Below are positions 5,920 through 13,355 of a stretch of DNA of 16,868 nt, one piece after another; positions within the stretch are counted from its first letter, which is position 1, and each line of letters starts with the position of its first letter. The notes beneath the pieces were generated by a model. It ran no database searches. It worked only from the letters and a program-made list of their open reading frames with translations, and was not told the origin of the DNA. The translations under genes were made by a program, and so were the position numbers. Source of the stretch: a bacterium (lineage in GTDB: Bacteria > Spirochaetota > UBA4802 > UBA5550); the NCBI GenBank assembly GCA_024224995.1, contig JAAENB010000364.1, positions 1 to 16,868 of the forward strand, in the 5' to 3' direction.

Positions 5920-5946
5920 GCCGCAAGGTCGACTCACCCTTGCGGC
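5920..5946. terminator. 9-bp stem-loop between convergent transcripts
   Basis: GCCGCAAGG (5920-5928) pairs perfectly with CCTTGCGGC (5938-5946) across nine bases. On the plus strand a moderately T-rich ATCAATTTTAT follows; on the minus strand no T-run is seen. It lies where the small plus-strand gene and the minus-strand phosphatase transcript should both end. Confidence 0.5.
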
Positions 5947-5972
5947 ATCAATTTTATATGAAATTTAATTCA

Positions 5973-6098
5973 TTAATCACTGGCAAGTTTTTTTATTTTA
6001 ATAGCATAAGCCATTACCCGCCCGGAGCTTGCGCGAGTATGATCTGTTGAGAGTGCTCTCATACTATAGCCGTCCAGGGGATACATGCCCATTAACAT
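5973..6098 (-). CDS. Possible 41-residue hypothetical protein or gene remnant
   Basis: A short frame (MLMGMYPLDGYSMR... ending IKIKKLASD) follows the phosphatase gene by 70 bases on the same strand. A purine-rich GGAAGAGGG lies shortly before the first ATG. The composition is protein-like, with alternating hydrophobic residues near the end, but I see no family. It could be a small co-transcribed protein, the C-terminal remnant of a lost gene, or chance. Confidence 0.25.
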   Translation of the reverse strand: MLMGMYPLDGYSMRALSTDHTRASSGRVMAYAIKIKKLASD

Positions 6099-6168
6099 GC
6101 GGCCCTCTTCCTGCAAGGGGGCTGATCCCTTTTTTATTTTGATAATATGCCTGAGTAGTAGAACCGGA

Positions 6169-8289
6169 TTAAACAATCCGTTTTACCGCAATGACAGTAA
6201 GGTCGTCATCAAGTTTCTCGCCGCCAAGAAAGTCATAAAAATCATGAACAATATGGTCCAGGACCTGTTTCGCGGACCCGGCAGGAGCTTTTTCAAAAGA
6301 AGAGATAAGCCGTTCGTTAAATGAAATATCCTGACTGTTCATGCTTTCGGTTAAGCAATCGGAATAGAGCAGTATGATATCACCCTGAGCCATAGAAAAT
6401 TCTATTTTACCAAAAGAGCCGGCAACTTTTTGAATACCCAGGAGAGCGCCTTTAAAACCGGGATCAATTGAATCGATAATCGTTATTTTGCCGGAAGAAC
6501 CGCTTTTGCTCAGTAAGGGCGGATGCCCGGCATTCACGTATTCTACCGTATTATTATTAAACCTGAGAAAGATGCCCGTAAGATAATTATCAACAGAGTC
6601 TATTTCCGCGATAAGATTGGTATTGGTTTTTTCAATTATGGCATTAAGCGGTTTGTCCCGGTTGCGGTGAAAATTCCTGAATAGAATGGGTTTCGCGATC
6701 ATGGTAATGAGAGCCGAAGCTATCCCGTGTCCCGAAACATCAAGAAGAGAAAGCCCTGTCAGTGTTTCATCTTTTTGGTAAAAATCGTAGAAATCACCGG
6801 AAACCCCGCTCATGGGTTTATATAAAAAAGCAATGTCCCATTCCTTGCTCCGGGGAGGCAGTTCCGGAAATAATGACGCCTGTACATTTGTGGCCATCAT
6901 CATATCTTTATTGACAATACGCTGCACCCGCTCAAGATCCAGGTTGGTATCAACAAGGGCTTTATTCATTAATTCCATCTCTTTTACTGTAGCTTCAAGC
7001 TCCCCGGTTCTTTCCGTAACCTTGTTCTCCAGGCCGAGATTTAATTCTTCCACCTCGTCGCTGAGGCTCACGAAGTGGTTGGCCAGTATTGTGGCATAGG
7101 TGATCAGAAACGCGAAAAATCCAAAATGGCCTATTCGCCCCCATGTTAAAAGTCCTCTATTCACCAGCACATCATTAAAAAGAGCCGCAAGACCGGGGAG
7201 AAATCCCAGAAGCATATATATAGCGTCCCTGTTTTTTCTCAGAGCGTTTTTTATAAGGGTCCAGGCGGCAAACGCAAGGGGGATAATCCATAAGGGCTGA
7301 ACAACTGTTATATAAAACCGGAACCAGGTAGTACTATCATTGGATACCAGGGGGACAGCAATAAAACATAGAGCGATAACATTGTTTATTTGTATTATTT
7401 TTTTTTCTATTTTGGCAAATTTTTTTTCGGTTTTTGCGTAGTAGAAATAGATGAAATTCATAAATAAATAGATCATGGTAAAAAGAAATATATATTCAAT
7501 TCTTTTCATTATATAATAGTCTTCAAAGAAGTAGTATTTAATCTGGGTTCTTAAAAAGAAATATGCCGCAAACCAGAGGCTGGTTAATCCAAAAAAAAGA
7601 TTCTCGTATAATTGTGCTTTTTTAAAGTATAGGAATAGGTAAAAATATGCAACCATGAGAAATATCGCAACAATAAAGAAAATGACAAGGTTTTCCATGA
7701 AGAATGATTCAAGGATCTTTTTTTCCTGTCCCAGGAAAACCGTGCAGAAAGCAAGATCAAAACCGGCGTAATCCGCGAACAGAGCCTGTACCCGGATTGC
7801 CAGGACATTATCTTGCCCCGGTTTTATTGAGCCCAGGGGGACGGGGTAAAGACGAACCTTGTCGTACGCGCTGATAGTTGGCCTGTTTTTCCCGGGGGCG
7901 ATCTCTCCTGATTTTCCAATAAGCTGTCCGTTGAAGAAGACTTCATCAGCGTCATCAACAGGACCGATTCGAAACATCAGGGGCTTGTAATTGTGTTTTT
8001 CCGGAATACGTAAATGGATCCGGTACCATGCAAAATTACTGTTAGAGTGGGGGGAGACTGCGGGATCCTTCCAATTGTGAGGCAAAGAAGCAACTGTTTC
8101 CCAGGAGCTGTCGTCCCACTCCGGAAGCCGGTAATCAAGGTTGTCTCCCGGTATAAACTTCCATTCATTGGGCGCTGTACCCAGGTTAAGCGCTGTTCCC
8201 AGGTCATTGGGAACTATAATCTCCGCGCGCAGGTTATGCGTAAAAAAAAACAATATGAGTAAAAAAGTAATTTGTACTATTCTTTTCAT
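6169..8289 (-). CDS. Membrane sensor with SpoIIE/RsbU-type PP2C phosphatase domain
   Basis: A 706-residue signalling protein. Residues 1-22 form a signal peptide. Residues 30-185 form a periplasmic jelly-roll, galactose-binding-like domain (RLPEWDDSSWETV, LPHNW, WYRIHLRIP, VFFNGQLIGKSGEI). Residues about 198-408 hold seven membrane helices of the 7TMR-DISM type. A coiled coil (410-458) links to a SpoIIE/RsbU PP2C domain (465-706). The metal-binding acids are present: D499 and D502 in GDFYDF, D517 in LLDVSGHG, D644 in YSDCLTES and D695 in DDLTV. Such phosphatases dephosphorylate anti-sigma-factor antagonists, so an extracytoplasmic ligand may switch a sigma factor or similar output. I chose the ATG at 8289 because of GGAGA just upstream and the signal peptide. 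It has a promoter at 8322-8350 and a decayed paralogue immediately upstream. No antagonist or anti-sigma gene is in the window. Confidence 0.9.
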   Translation of the reverse strand: MKRIVQITFLLILFFFTHNLRAEIIVPNDLGTALNLGTAPNEWKFIPGDNLDYRLPEWDDSSWETVASLPHNWKDPAVSPHSNSNFAWYRIHLRIPEKHNYKPLMFRIGPVDDADEVFFNGQLIGKSGEIAPGKNRPTISAYDKVRLYPVPLGSIKPGQDNVLAIRVQALFADYAGFDLAFCTVFLGQEKKILESFFMENLVIFFIVAIFLMVAYFYLFLYFKKAQLYENLFFGLTSLWFAAYFFLRTQIKYYFFEDYYIMKRIEYIFLFTMIYLFMNFIYFYYAKTEKKFAKIEKKIIQINNVIALCFIAVPLVSNDSTTWFRFYITVVQPLWIIPLAFAAWTLIKNALRKNRDAIYMLLGFLPGLAALFNDVLVNRGLLTWGRIGHFGFFAFLITYATILANHFVSLSDEVEELNLGLENKVTERTGELEATVKEMELMNKALVDTNLDLERVQRIVNKDMMMATNVQASLFPELPPRSKEWDIAFLYKPMSGVSGDFYDFYQKDETLTGLSLLDVSGHGIASALITMIAKPILFRNFHRNRDKPLNAIIEKTNTNLIAEIDSVDNYLTGIFLRFNNNTVEYVNAGHPPLLSKSGSSGKITIIDSIDPGFKGALLGIQKVAGSFGKIEFSMAQGDIILLYSDCLTESMNSQDISFNERLISSFEKAPAGSAKQVLDHIVHDFYDFLGGEKLDDDLTVIAVKRIV

Positions 8290-8321
8290 GTTCTCCGGTT
8301 TCCTGCCCCTGGTAACCACTT

Positions 8322-8350
8322 AGACTACATTGTTTTTTGAATTCTGTCAA
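8322..8350 (-). promoter_or_regulatory. Promoter of the intact phosphatase gene
   Basis: On the minus strand, TTGACA (8350-8345) is followed after 17 bases by TAGTCT (8327-8322). The -35 box overlaps the stop codon of the upstream decayed paralogue. The stretch AAGAAAGATTTGACA is identical to that at the paralogue's own promoter. Confidence 0.6.
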
Positions 8351-9864
8351 ATCTTTCTTTTGATGACTATCACCGTAAGGTCGTCTTTAATTTCAGCGCC
8401 TTCCATGAAAGCATAAAAGTCCTTTAGTATTGAATCAAGTATTTGCTGCGCCGAACCGGCAGGTGCTTTTTGAAATGAAGGAACCAGGCGGCGTTCGTAT
8501 GGGATCATATCGGCCTTCATGCTTTCAGTGAGACAGTCGGAATATAACAGGAGTGTATCGTTTTTTGCCATGTCCCACTCCGCAGTTTGGGGAGGCTCTT
8601 TGGGAAAGAGTGTGGTTTGTACATTGGCAGCCATACGCAGATCCCTGTCGGCTATGGTTTGGGCTGTTTCAAGATCAACATTTATATCAATCAGTTGATT
8701 GTTCAGTGATTCCATTTTGTCCATTGCTTCTTCAAGTTCCCCGGTCCGTTCATCTACTTTTTTTTCCAGGTTGAGGTTTAATTCTTCCACTTCATTGTTG
8801 AGCCGAACAGAGCGATTTGCCAGTATAGCCGCGAAAAGGATGAGGAAAACGAAAAAGGAAAAATGACCAATACTTCCCCAGGGCAAAATGTCCCGGTCGG
8901 ACAGGATATCATTGATTATAGACAAACTTCCTATAATAACACCACTCATTATATACCAGGCATCCCGTTTTTTTTGACGGTGTTTTTAATAACAATCCAC
9001 AGGCTCAGGCCTAAGGGAGTATCCACAATGGCTGTACAATGGTTTTGTTAAACCAATTCCAAAAAGTAATATCTCCGGAAAGAATAGGAACCGGTATTAC
9101 TGAAAATAATGCTATATTGTTTATATATAATAAGCGTTTTTCGAGTTTTTCGAACCTGCTTTCGAATTCGGAGAAGAAGAAATAGATAAAATTGCACAGG
9201 ATAAATACAGCAGAAAAAAAAGTTATATATTCAAGCCTTTTAAAAAGCAGGTATTCGGATGAGAGATAGAATTTGAACTGGGTTCTTAAAAAGAAATAGA
9301 GCGCGAAGAGAATCGCGGCTGCACCAAAAAATAGAATTTCGGGCCTTTTTCTTGTTCTAAGGAACAGGATAATAAAATAAAATCCAACGGTAAAAAATAT
9401 AATTACGGTTGAAAAGGGAACCAGGTTTTCTTTAACAAAATTATCCATGATCTCCGGGTAGTATCCCAGTAGAGCCCGGCTGGATCTTGCCTTAAAGCCT
9501 CCTGACTCTAAATAAAGAGACTTCATCCGCGCTGTTGATGGGACCTAAACGGAACATCAGGGGTATGGAGTGCAATTTTTGGGGAAAGCGCAGGCGTATG
9601 CGGTACCAGCCGAAGTTTCCCTGGCAGTCTGCCCGGGGAGATCGTTCCCCCCAATTATGGGGGATTGACGCAATAGCCTGCCACTCTTTGTCGTCCCACT
9701 CCGGAAGCCGGTAATTGAGATTGTCGCCCCTGGTAAATTTCCATTCTCCCGGGACCGCGCCAAGATCAAAGGAACCATCCGGTTCGGAAGGAATGGGAAC
9801 CGCACTGTAAAGATTGAGAGAAAAAAGGGGGATAAGAATAATCAATATAATATTTTTTTCTCAT
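8347..9864 (-). pseudogene. Decayed tandem paralogue of the sensor/7TM/SpoIIE phosphatase
   Basis: Three minus-strand fragments align in order with the intact neighbour. Bases 9492-9845 encode the signal peptide end and the first part of the sensor domain (RLPEWDDKEWQAI, IPHNWG). Bases 9011-9526 encode the first 7TM helices (ALYFFLRTQFKFY, IVQPLWILP). Bases 8347-8949 encode the last helix, coiled coil and ends of the PP2C domain. Damage is multiple. A frameshift in a 7-base homopolymer (9853-9859) separates the ATG at 9864 from the signal peptide. About 60 residues are deleted with a frame change near 9500. A stop lies at 9011 and a further frameshift at an 8-base run (8968-8975). In-frame, about 150 residues of the PP2C core are lost: EWDMA joins directly to KNDTLLLYSD, removing the GDFYD and DVSGHG acids. 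Phosphatase activity is impossible even if the frames were repaired. Its promoter (9901-9929) looks intact. Confidence 0.88.
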
Positions 9865-9900
9865 AGCTTCTTGTTCATGCTCTATCTCCGGATAGATAAA

Positions 9901-9929
9901 AGTGTACCTGATTTTATCACCTGTGTCAA
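9901..9929 (-). promoter_or_regulatory. Promoter of the decayed phosphatase paralogue
   Basis: On the minus strand, TTGACA (9929-9924), a 17-base spacer and TACACT (9906-9901). The ATG at 9864 lies 36 bases below the -10. Preserved although the gene is broken, so transcription of the remnant may persist. Confidence 0.6.
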
Positions 9930-9978
9930 ATCTTTCTTAATTAACAACTTATATAATAATTTTGAGCTAAATTAATAG

Positions 9979-10012
9979 TTGAATTTGCCTATTCCCTTTT
10001 ATATATTATAAT
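9979..10012 (+). promoter_or_regulatory. Promoter region of the imino-acid catabolic operon
   Basis: An AT-rich stretch allows two overlapping readings: TTGAAT (9979-9984)-17-TATATT (10002-10007), or TTGCCT (9985-9990)-16-TATAAT (10007-10012). Either would start transcription near 10015-10020, just before the heptamer repeats and the first gene. Confidence 0.55.
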
Positions 10013-10040
10013 TAGACGCGGTTTCGCCGGGGGAAAAAAG

Positions 10041-10077
10041 GTTTGAAGTTTGAAGTTTGAAGTTTGAAGTTCAAGAG
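10041..10077 (+). repeat. Four tandem GTTTGAA heptamers in the operon leader
   Basis: Bases 10041-10068 are four perfect copies of GTTTGAA, followed by a degenerate GTTCAAG. They lie between the promoter and the Shine-Dalgarno (GAGGGGAG, 10075-10082) of the first gene. The frame through them is open, which would extend the protein by ten residues from a TTG, but this is repeat sequence and not part of the ALDH family. Related repeats occur at the other three junctions of the operon. Confidence 0.85.
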
Positions 10078-10086
10078 GGGAGTGTT

Positions 10087-11634
10087 ATGAAAGGGACTAT
10101 TGATAGAGATTTTTTGGAAGAGCTTGGAATAAAAGAGGTTAATAATGGAGCTACCGTGGGGACCAGTGACGGGTGGCTCTCTACTAAAGGGAAGGAGCTT
10201 GTTTCGGTGTCGCCTATAGACGGGCAGCCCATTGCTTCTATTGTACAGGCAACGGGGGAGGAGTATGAGCAGGTTATGCGGGAAGCGGAAGAGGGGTTTA
10301 AGAAATGGCGGATGATGCCCGCGCCGCAAAGAGGGTTGATCGTGCGGGAGATTGGGGACGCGCTTCGGAAATATAAAGATCCCCTGGGAAAGCTGGTTAC
10401 TCTTGAAATGGGAAAAATTTACCAGGAAGGGCTGGGTGAAGTGCAGGAAGCAATTGATTGCGCCGATTTCGCCGTAGGGCTTTCCCGGCAATTGTACGGA
10501 CGTACCATGCATAGTGAACGGCCTCTTCACCGGATGTACGAACAGTGGCATCCCCTGGGGATTGTGGGAATTATTACAGCGTTTAATTTTCCCGTGGCAG
10601 TATGGTCCTGGAATTTTCTTATTGCCGCCGTATGCGGAGACACGGTTCTCTGGAAACCCAGTTCAAAGTCGCCGCTAACCGCGGTTGCGGTCCATAATAT
10701 TCTCGCTCCTGTTGCCGACAAACATGGTCTTAGCGGCGTCTTTAATCTTGTAATAGGAAGCGGCAAAGAAGTCGGAAACACGATGACTACAGACAAACGC
10801 CTTCCGCTAATAAGCGCCACCGGAAGTTGTGCCATGGGCCGGAAAGTGGGGCAGGCTGTTGCGGGCCGGCTTGGCAGAACGCTGCTTGAACTTGGCGGGA
10901 ACAATGCCATTATCGTAACGGAAGATGCCAACCCGGATCTTGCGATACGGGCAACGCTCTTTGGGGCCGTGGGAACCGCGGGACAGCGCTGTACTTCCAC
11001 GCGCAGGATCATTATACATAAGAGTATGCGGGGAAAGTTTGTAGAGTCTCTGGTTAAGGGGTATGAACAGGTGAAAATAGGAAATCCCCTTGATGAAGGA
11101 GTTCTCATGGGTCCGCTGGTAGACCGGGAAGCGGTTAATACCATGATGCAGGTGCTTGAGAATATTAAAAAAGAAGGCGGTACTATTTTGCATGGCGGCA
11201 AACCCGCAACGGTTCCGGGCTTTGAAAATGGTTTTTATGTTGAACCCACTATCGTGGCAGCATCAAAAGACCTGCCTTCGATGAAAGAAGAAACCTTCGC
11301 GCCAATTCTCTATATTATTGAATATAATGACCTGGACGAAGCCATGACCATTCACAACAATGTAGACCAGGGCCTCTCGTCCGCGATTTTCACAAACTCT
11401 CTTATCAATTCCGAACGCTTCCTCTCTCATGAAGGCTCCGACTGCGGAATCGCCAATATCAACATCGGTACCAGCGGCGCCGAAATCGGCGGTGCCTTTG
11501 GCGGAGAAAAAGACACCGGCGGTGGTCGCGAAAGCGGCTCAGACTCCTGGAAAGCGTATATGCGTCGGCAGACGAATACCATTAATTGGAGTAAAGATAT
11601 GCCGCTTGCGCAGGGGATAAAGTTCAAAGTTTAA
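10087..11634 (+). CDS. ALDH7-type aldehyde dehydrogenase (alpha-aminoadipic semialdehyde dehydrogenase-like)
   Basis: A 515-residue NAD(P)-dependent aldehyde dehydrogenase that closely follows the ALDH7/antiquitin pattern, from DFLEELGIKE to the typical end PLAQGIKF. Catalytic residues are C302 (GTAGQRCTSTRR), the general base E268 (LLELGGNN) and N167 (AFNFP). K190 of LWKPSS binds cofactor. ALDH7 enzymes oxidise alpha-aminoadipic semialdehyde (in equilibrium with piperideine-6-carboxylate) to alpha-aminoadipate in lysine/pipecolate breakdown. The substrate here is inferred from the family. I chose the ATG at 10087 because GAGGGGAG ends 4 bases upstream. It is the first gene of a four-gene run with 31, 58 and 101-base gaps. 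The last codons (KFKV-stop) are written in the heptamer-like sequence that fills the following junction. It could also act on a different semialdehyde produced by the operon's oxidoreductase. Confidence 0.93.
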   Translation: MKGTIDRDFLEELGIKEVNNGATVGTSDGWLSTKGKELVSVSPIDGQPIASIVQATGEEYEQVMREAEEGFKKWRMMPAPQRGLIVREIGDALRKYKDPLGKLVTLEMGKIYQEGLGEVQEAIDCADFAVGLSRQLYGRTMHSERPLHRMYEQWHPLGIVGIITAFNFPVAVWSWNFLIAAVCGDTVLWKPSSKSPLTAVAVHNILAPVADKHGLSGVFNLVIGSGKEVGNTMTTDKRLPLISATGSCAMGRKVGQAVAGRLGRTLLELGGNNAIIVTEDANPDLAIRATLFGAVGTAGQRCTSTRRIIIHKSMRGKFVESLVKGYEQVKIGNPLDEGVLMGPLVDREAVNTMMQVLENIKKEGGTILHGGKPATVPGFENGFYVEPTIVAASKDLPSMKEETFAPILYIIEYNDLDEAMTIHNNVDQGLSSAIFTNSLINSERFLSHEGSDCGIANINIGTSGAEIGGAFGGEKDTGGGRESGSDSWKAYMRRQTNTINWSKDMPLAQGIKFKV

Positions 11635-11645
11635 ACTTCAAACTT
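11621..11645 (+). repeat. Heptamer-family repeat overlapping the end of the ALDH7 gene
   Basis: AAGTTTAAACTT (11627-11638) is a perfect 12-bp palindrome containing the TAA stop at 11632-11634. AGTTCA precedes it and TTCAAACTT follows. It belongs to the GTTTGAA/TTCAAAC family. The Shine-Dalgarno AAGGAGG of the next gene comes after the repeat. Confidence 0.75.
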
Positions 11646-11665
11646 AAAAAAAAGGAGGCTATTTT

Positions 11666-13297
11666 ATGACCAACGCATTCTTCTCTACGCCAATTCCGCA
11701 TAACGAACCGATATATTCTTATGCTTCGGGTACTAAAGAGCGAGACTTTTTAAGGCAGGAACTTGAGAAACAATACAATCATGAAATAGAGATTCCGCTT
11801 ATCATCGGCGGGAAAGAGATAAAGACCGGTAACATGGGGACGTGTATTTGCCCGCATGAACACGGGCATGTGCTTGCGCGGTATCATAAGGCCGGAAAAA
11901 AAGAAGTGGCAATGGCCATAGACGCGGCCCTGGAAGCGAAGAAGATGTGGGAGGCGCTGCCCTGGGAAGAGCGGGCTGCCGTGTTTTTAAAAGCAGGGGA
12001 GCTGTTGTCGACAAAGTACCGGTATATAATTAATGCCGCCACAATGCTGAACCAGAGCAAGAATCCTTACCAGGCCGAGATAGATGCCGTCTGCGAACTG
12101 GCCGATTTTTTGCGTTTTAATCCTTATTATATGCAGAAGATTTACAGTGAGCAGCCCATGTACAGTCCCGGAGGCATGTGGAACCGGGCCGAGTTCCGTC
12201 CCCTTGAGGGATTTGTTTTTGCGGCAACCCCTTTTAATTTTACCTGTATTACGGCAAATCTCGCTGCAACACCGGCATTGATGGGAAACGTTATTTTATG
12301 GAAACCGGCTTCCACTGCGGTCCTTTCGGCGTATTACGCGGCTTTGCTTTTTAAAGAAGCAGGCGTTCCCAATGGCGTTCTAAACTTTATACCCGGTCCG
12401 GGGGCTGCGGTAGGCGACCCGGTCTTTGAAAGCGAGCACCTGGCAGGAGTCCACTTTACCGGTTCAACCGCCACGTTTCGAGGAATGTGGAAAAAGATCG
12501 GGGATAATATTCACCGGTATAAAACCTATCCCCGGATAGTGGGAGAAACCGGGGGAAAAGATTTTGTCGTGGTTCATAATTCGGCAAACGCGCGTGAGGC
12601 TGCTGTGGCCCTGGTGCGGGGAGCTTATGAATACCAGGGACAAAAATGCTCCGCAGCTTCCCGGGCCTATATCCCGGAATCCCTCCGGGACGAGGTAGAA
12701 AAAGAATTAGGCAGTATGATAGAAGATATTAAAAAGAATACCGGAGACCCCAGGGATTTTAAATTTTTTAACGCCGTGATCGATGAAACTGCTTTTGATA
12801 GAATAATGGGCTGCATCGAAAAAGCCAAAAATTCTCCCGAGGCCGATATAATTTTTGGCGGAACCGGCGATAAAACGAAAGGATATTTTATTGAACCAAC
12901 AGTAATTCGAACGCGGGACCCCCACTTTGTTACCATGGAAGAGGAAATCTTCGGCCCGGTCCTTACGGTTTATGTATATGATGATAACAAATTTGAAGAG
13001 ACCCTGGAAATATGCGACAGCACCTCACCCTACGCCCTTACGGGTTCAATTTTTTCAAGGGACCGCCAGGCCATTGTCAAGGCAGCGGAAGTGCTGCGCC
13101 ATGCTGCCGGTAATTTTTATATTAACGACAAACCAACAGCAGCAGTAGTGGGGCAGCAGCCCTTTGGCGGTTCCCGGGGCTCCGGAACAAACGACAAAGC
13201 AGGCTGGCACCTGAACCTGCTTCGATGGACAAGCCCCAGGGCAATAAAAGAAACCTTTTGCCCGCCAAAGGATTATGGGTATCCTTTTATGGAGTAA
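11666..13297 (+). CDS. pruA: L-glutamate gamma-semialdehyde (delta-1-pyrroline-5-carboxylate) dehydrogenase
   Basis: A 543-residue protein matching the ALDH4/PruA class over its whole length. It oxidises glutamate gamma-semialdehyde, the open form of pyrroline-5-carboxylate, to glutamate with NAD. Hallmarks are an N-terminal RNEP-like segment (HNEPIYSYASGT), PFNFT with N191, LWKPASTA, the base E294 (VGETGGKDF), the nucleophile C328 (YQGQKCSAASR), EEIFGPVL, and the class-specific end NFYINDKPT..VVGQQPFGG..GTNDKAG followed by LRWTSPR. AAGGAGG lies 10 bases before the ATG. It sits between the ALDH7-like gene and a two-subunit FAD oxidoreductase of the type that can make P5C from proline, so it probably performs the second step of proline use. 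It is a stand-alone enzyme, not part of a PutA fusion. A perfect Shine-Dalgarno-like AAGGAGGAG directly follows its stop. Confidence 0.95.
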   Translation: MTNAFFSTPIPHNEPIYSYASGTKERDFLRQELEKQYNHEIEIPLIIGGKEIKTGNMGTCICPHEHGHVLARYHKAGKKEVAMAIDAALEAKKMWEALPWEERAAVFLKAGELLSTKYRYIINAATMLNQSKNPYQAEIDAVCELADFLRFNPYYMQKIYSEQPMYSPGGMWNRAEFRPLEGFVFAATPFNFTCITANLAATPALMGNVILWKPASTAVLSAYYAALLFKEAGVPNGVLNFIPGPGAAVGDPVFESEHLAGVHFTGSTATFRGMWKKIGDNIHRYKTYPRIVGETGGKDFVVVHNSANAREAAVALVRGAYEYQGQKCSAASRAYIPESLRDEVEKELGSMIEDIKKNTGDPRDFKFFNAVIDETAFDRIMGCIEKAKNSPEADIIFGGTGDKTKGYFIEPTVIRTRDPHFVTMEEEIFGPVLTVYVYDDNKFEETLEICDSTSPYALTGSIFSRDRQAIVKAAEVLRHAAGNFYINDKPTAAVVGQQPFGGSRGSGTNDKAGWHLNLLRWTSPRAIKETFCPPKDYGYPFME

Positions 13298-13306
13298 AAG
13301 GAGGAG
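13298..13306 (+). promoter_or_regulatory. Stranded Shine-Dalgarno separated from its gene by a repeat
   Basis: AAGGAGGAG directly follows the pruA stop. No start codon lies at a workable distance. The next ATG (13356) is 49 bases on, after a GTTTGAA palindrome, and is preceded only by the weak GTTGGA. The simplest reading is that the repeat entered between the site and its start codon. Confidence 0.5.
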
Positions 13307-13342
13307 TTTGAAGTTTGGAGTTTGAAGTTTAAACTTCAAACT
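13307..13342 (+). repeat. Heptamer repeat with 24-bp perfect palindrome
   Basis: TTTGAAGTTTGG leads into a perfect 24-bp palindrome at 13319-13342, centred on GTTTAAAC between 13330 and 13331. It can fold as a 10-bp stem with a TTAA loop, or serve as a symmetric binding site. It occupies most of the 58-base gap between pruA and the large oxidoreductase gene. Confidence 0.85.
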
Positions 13343-13355
13343 ATAAGTTGGAACT

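Noticed and set aside
10057..10086. Upstream TTG start for the ALDH7 gene
   Set aside because: The extra ten residues are written in the GTTTGAA repeat, and the ATG at 10087 follows GAGGGGAG.
10527..11201. Long minus-strand frames inside the ALDH7 gene (224 and 128 codons), and similar shadows inside amt and the large oxidoreductase
   Set aside because: They lie opposite well-conserved genes, have no homologous motifs and arise from codon bias on the real strand.
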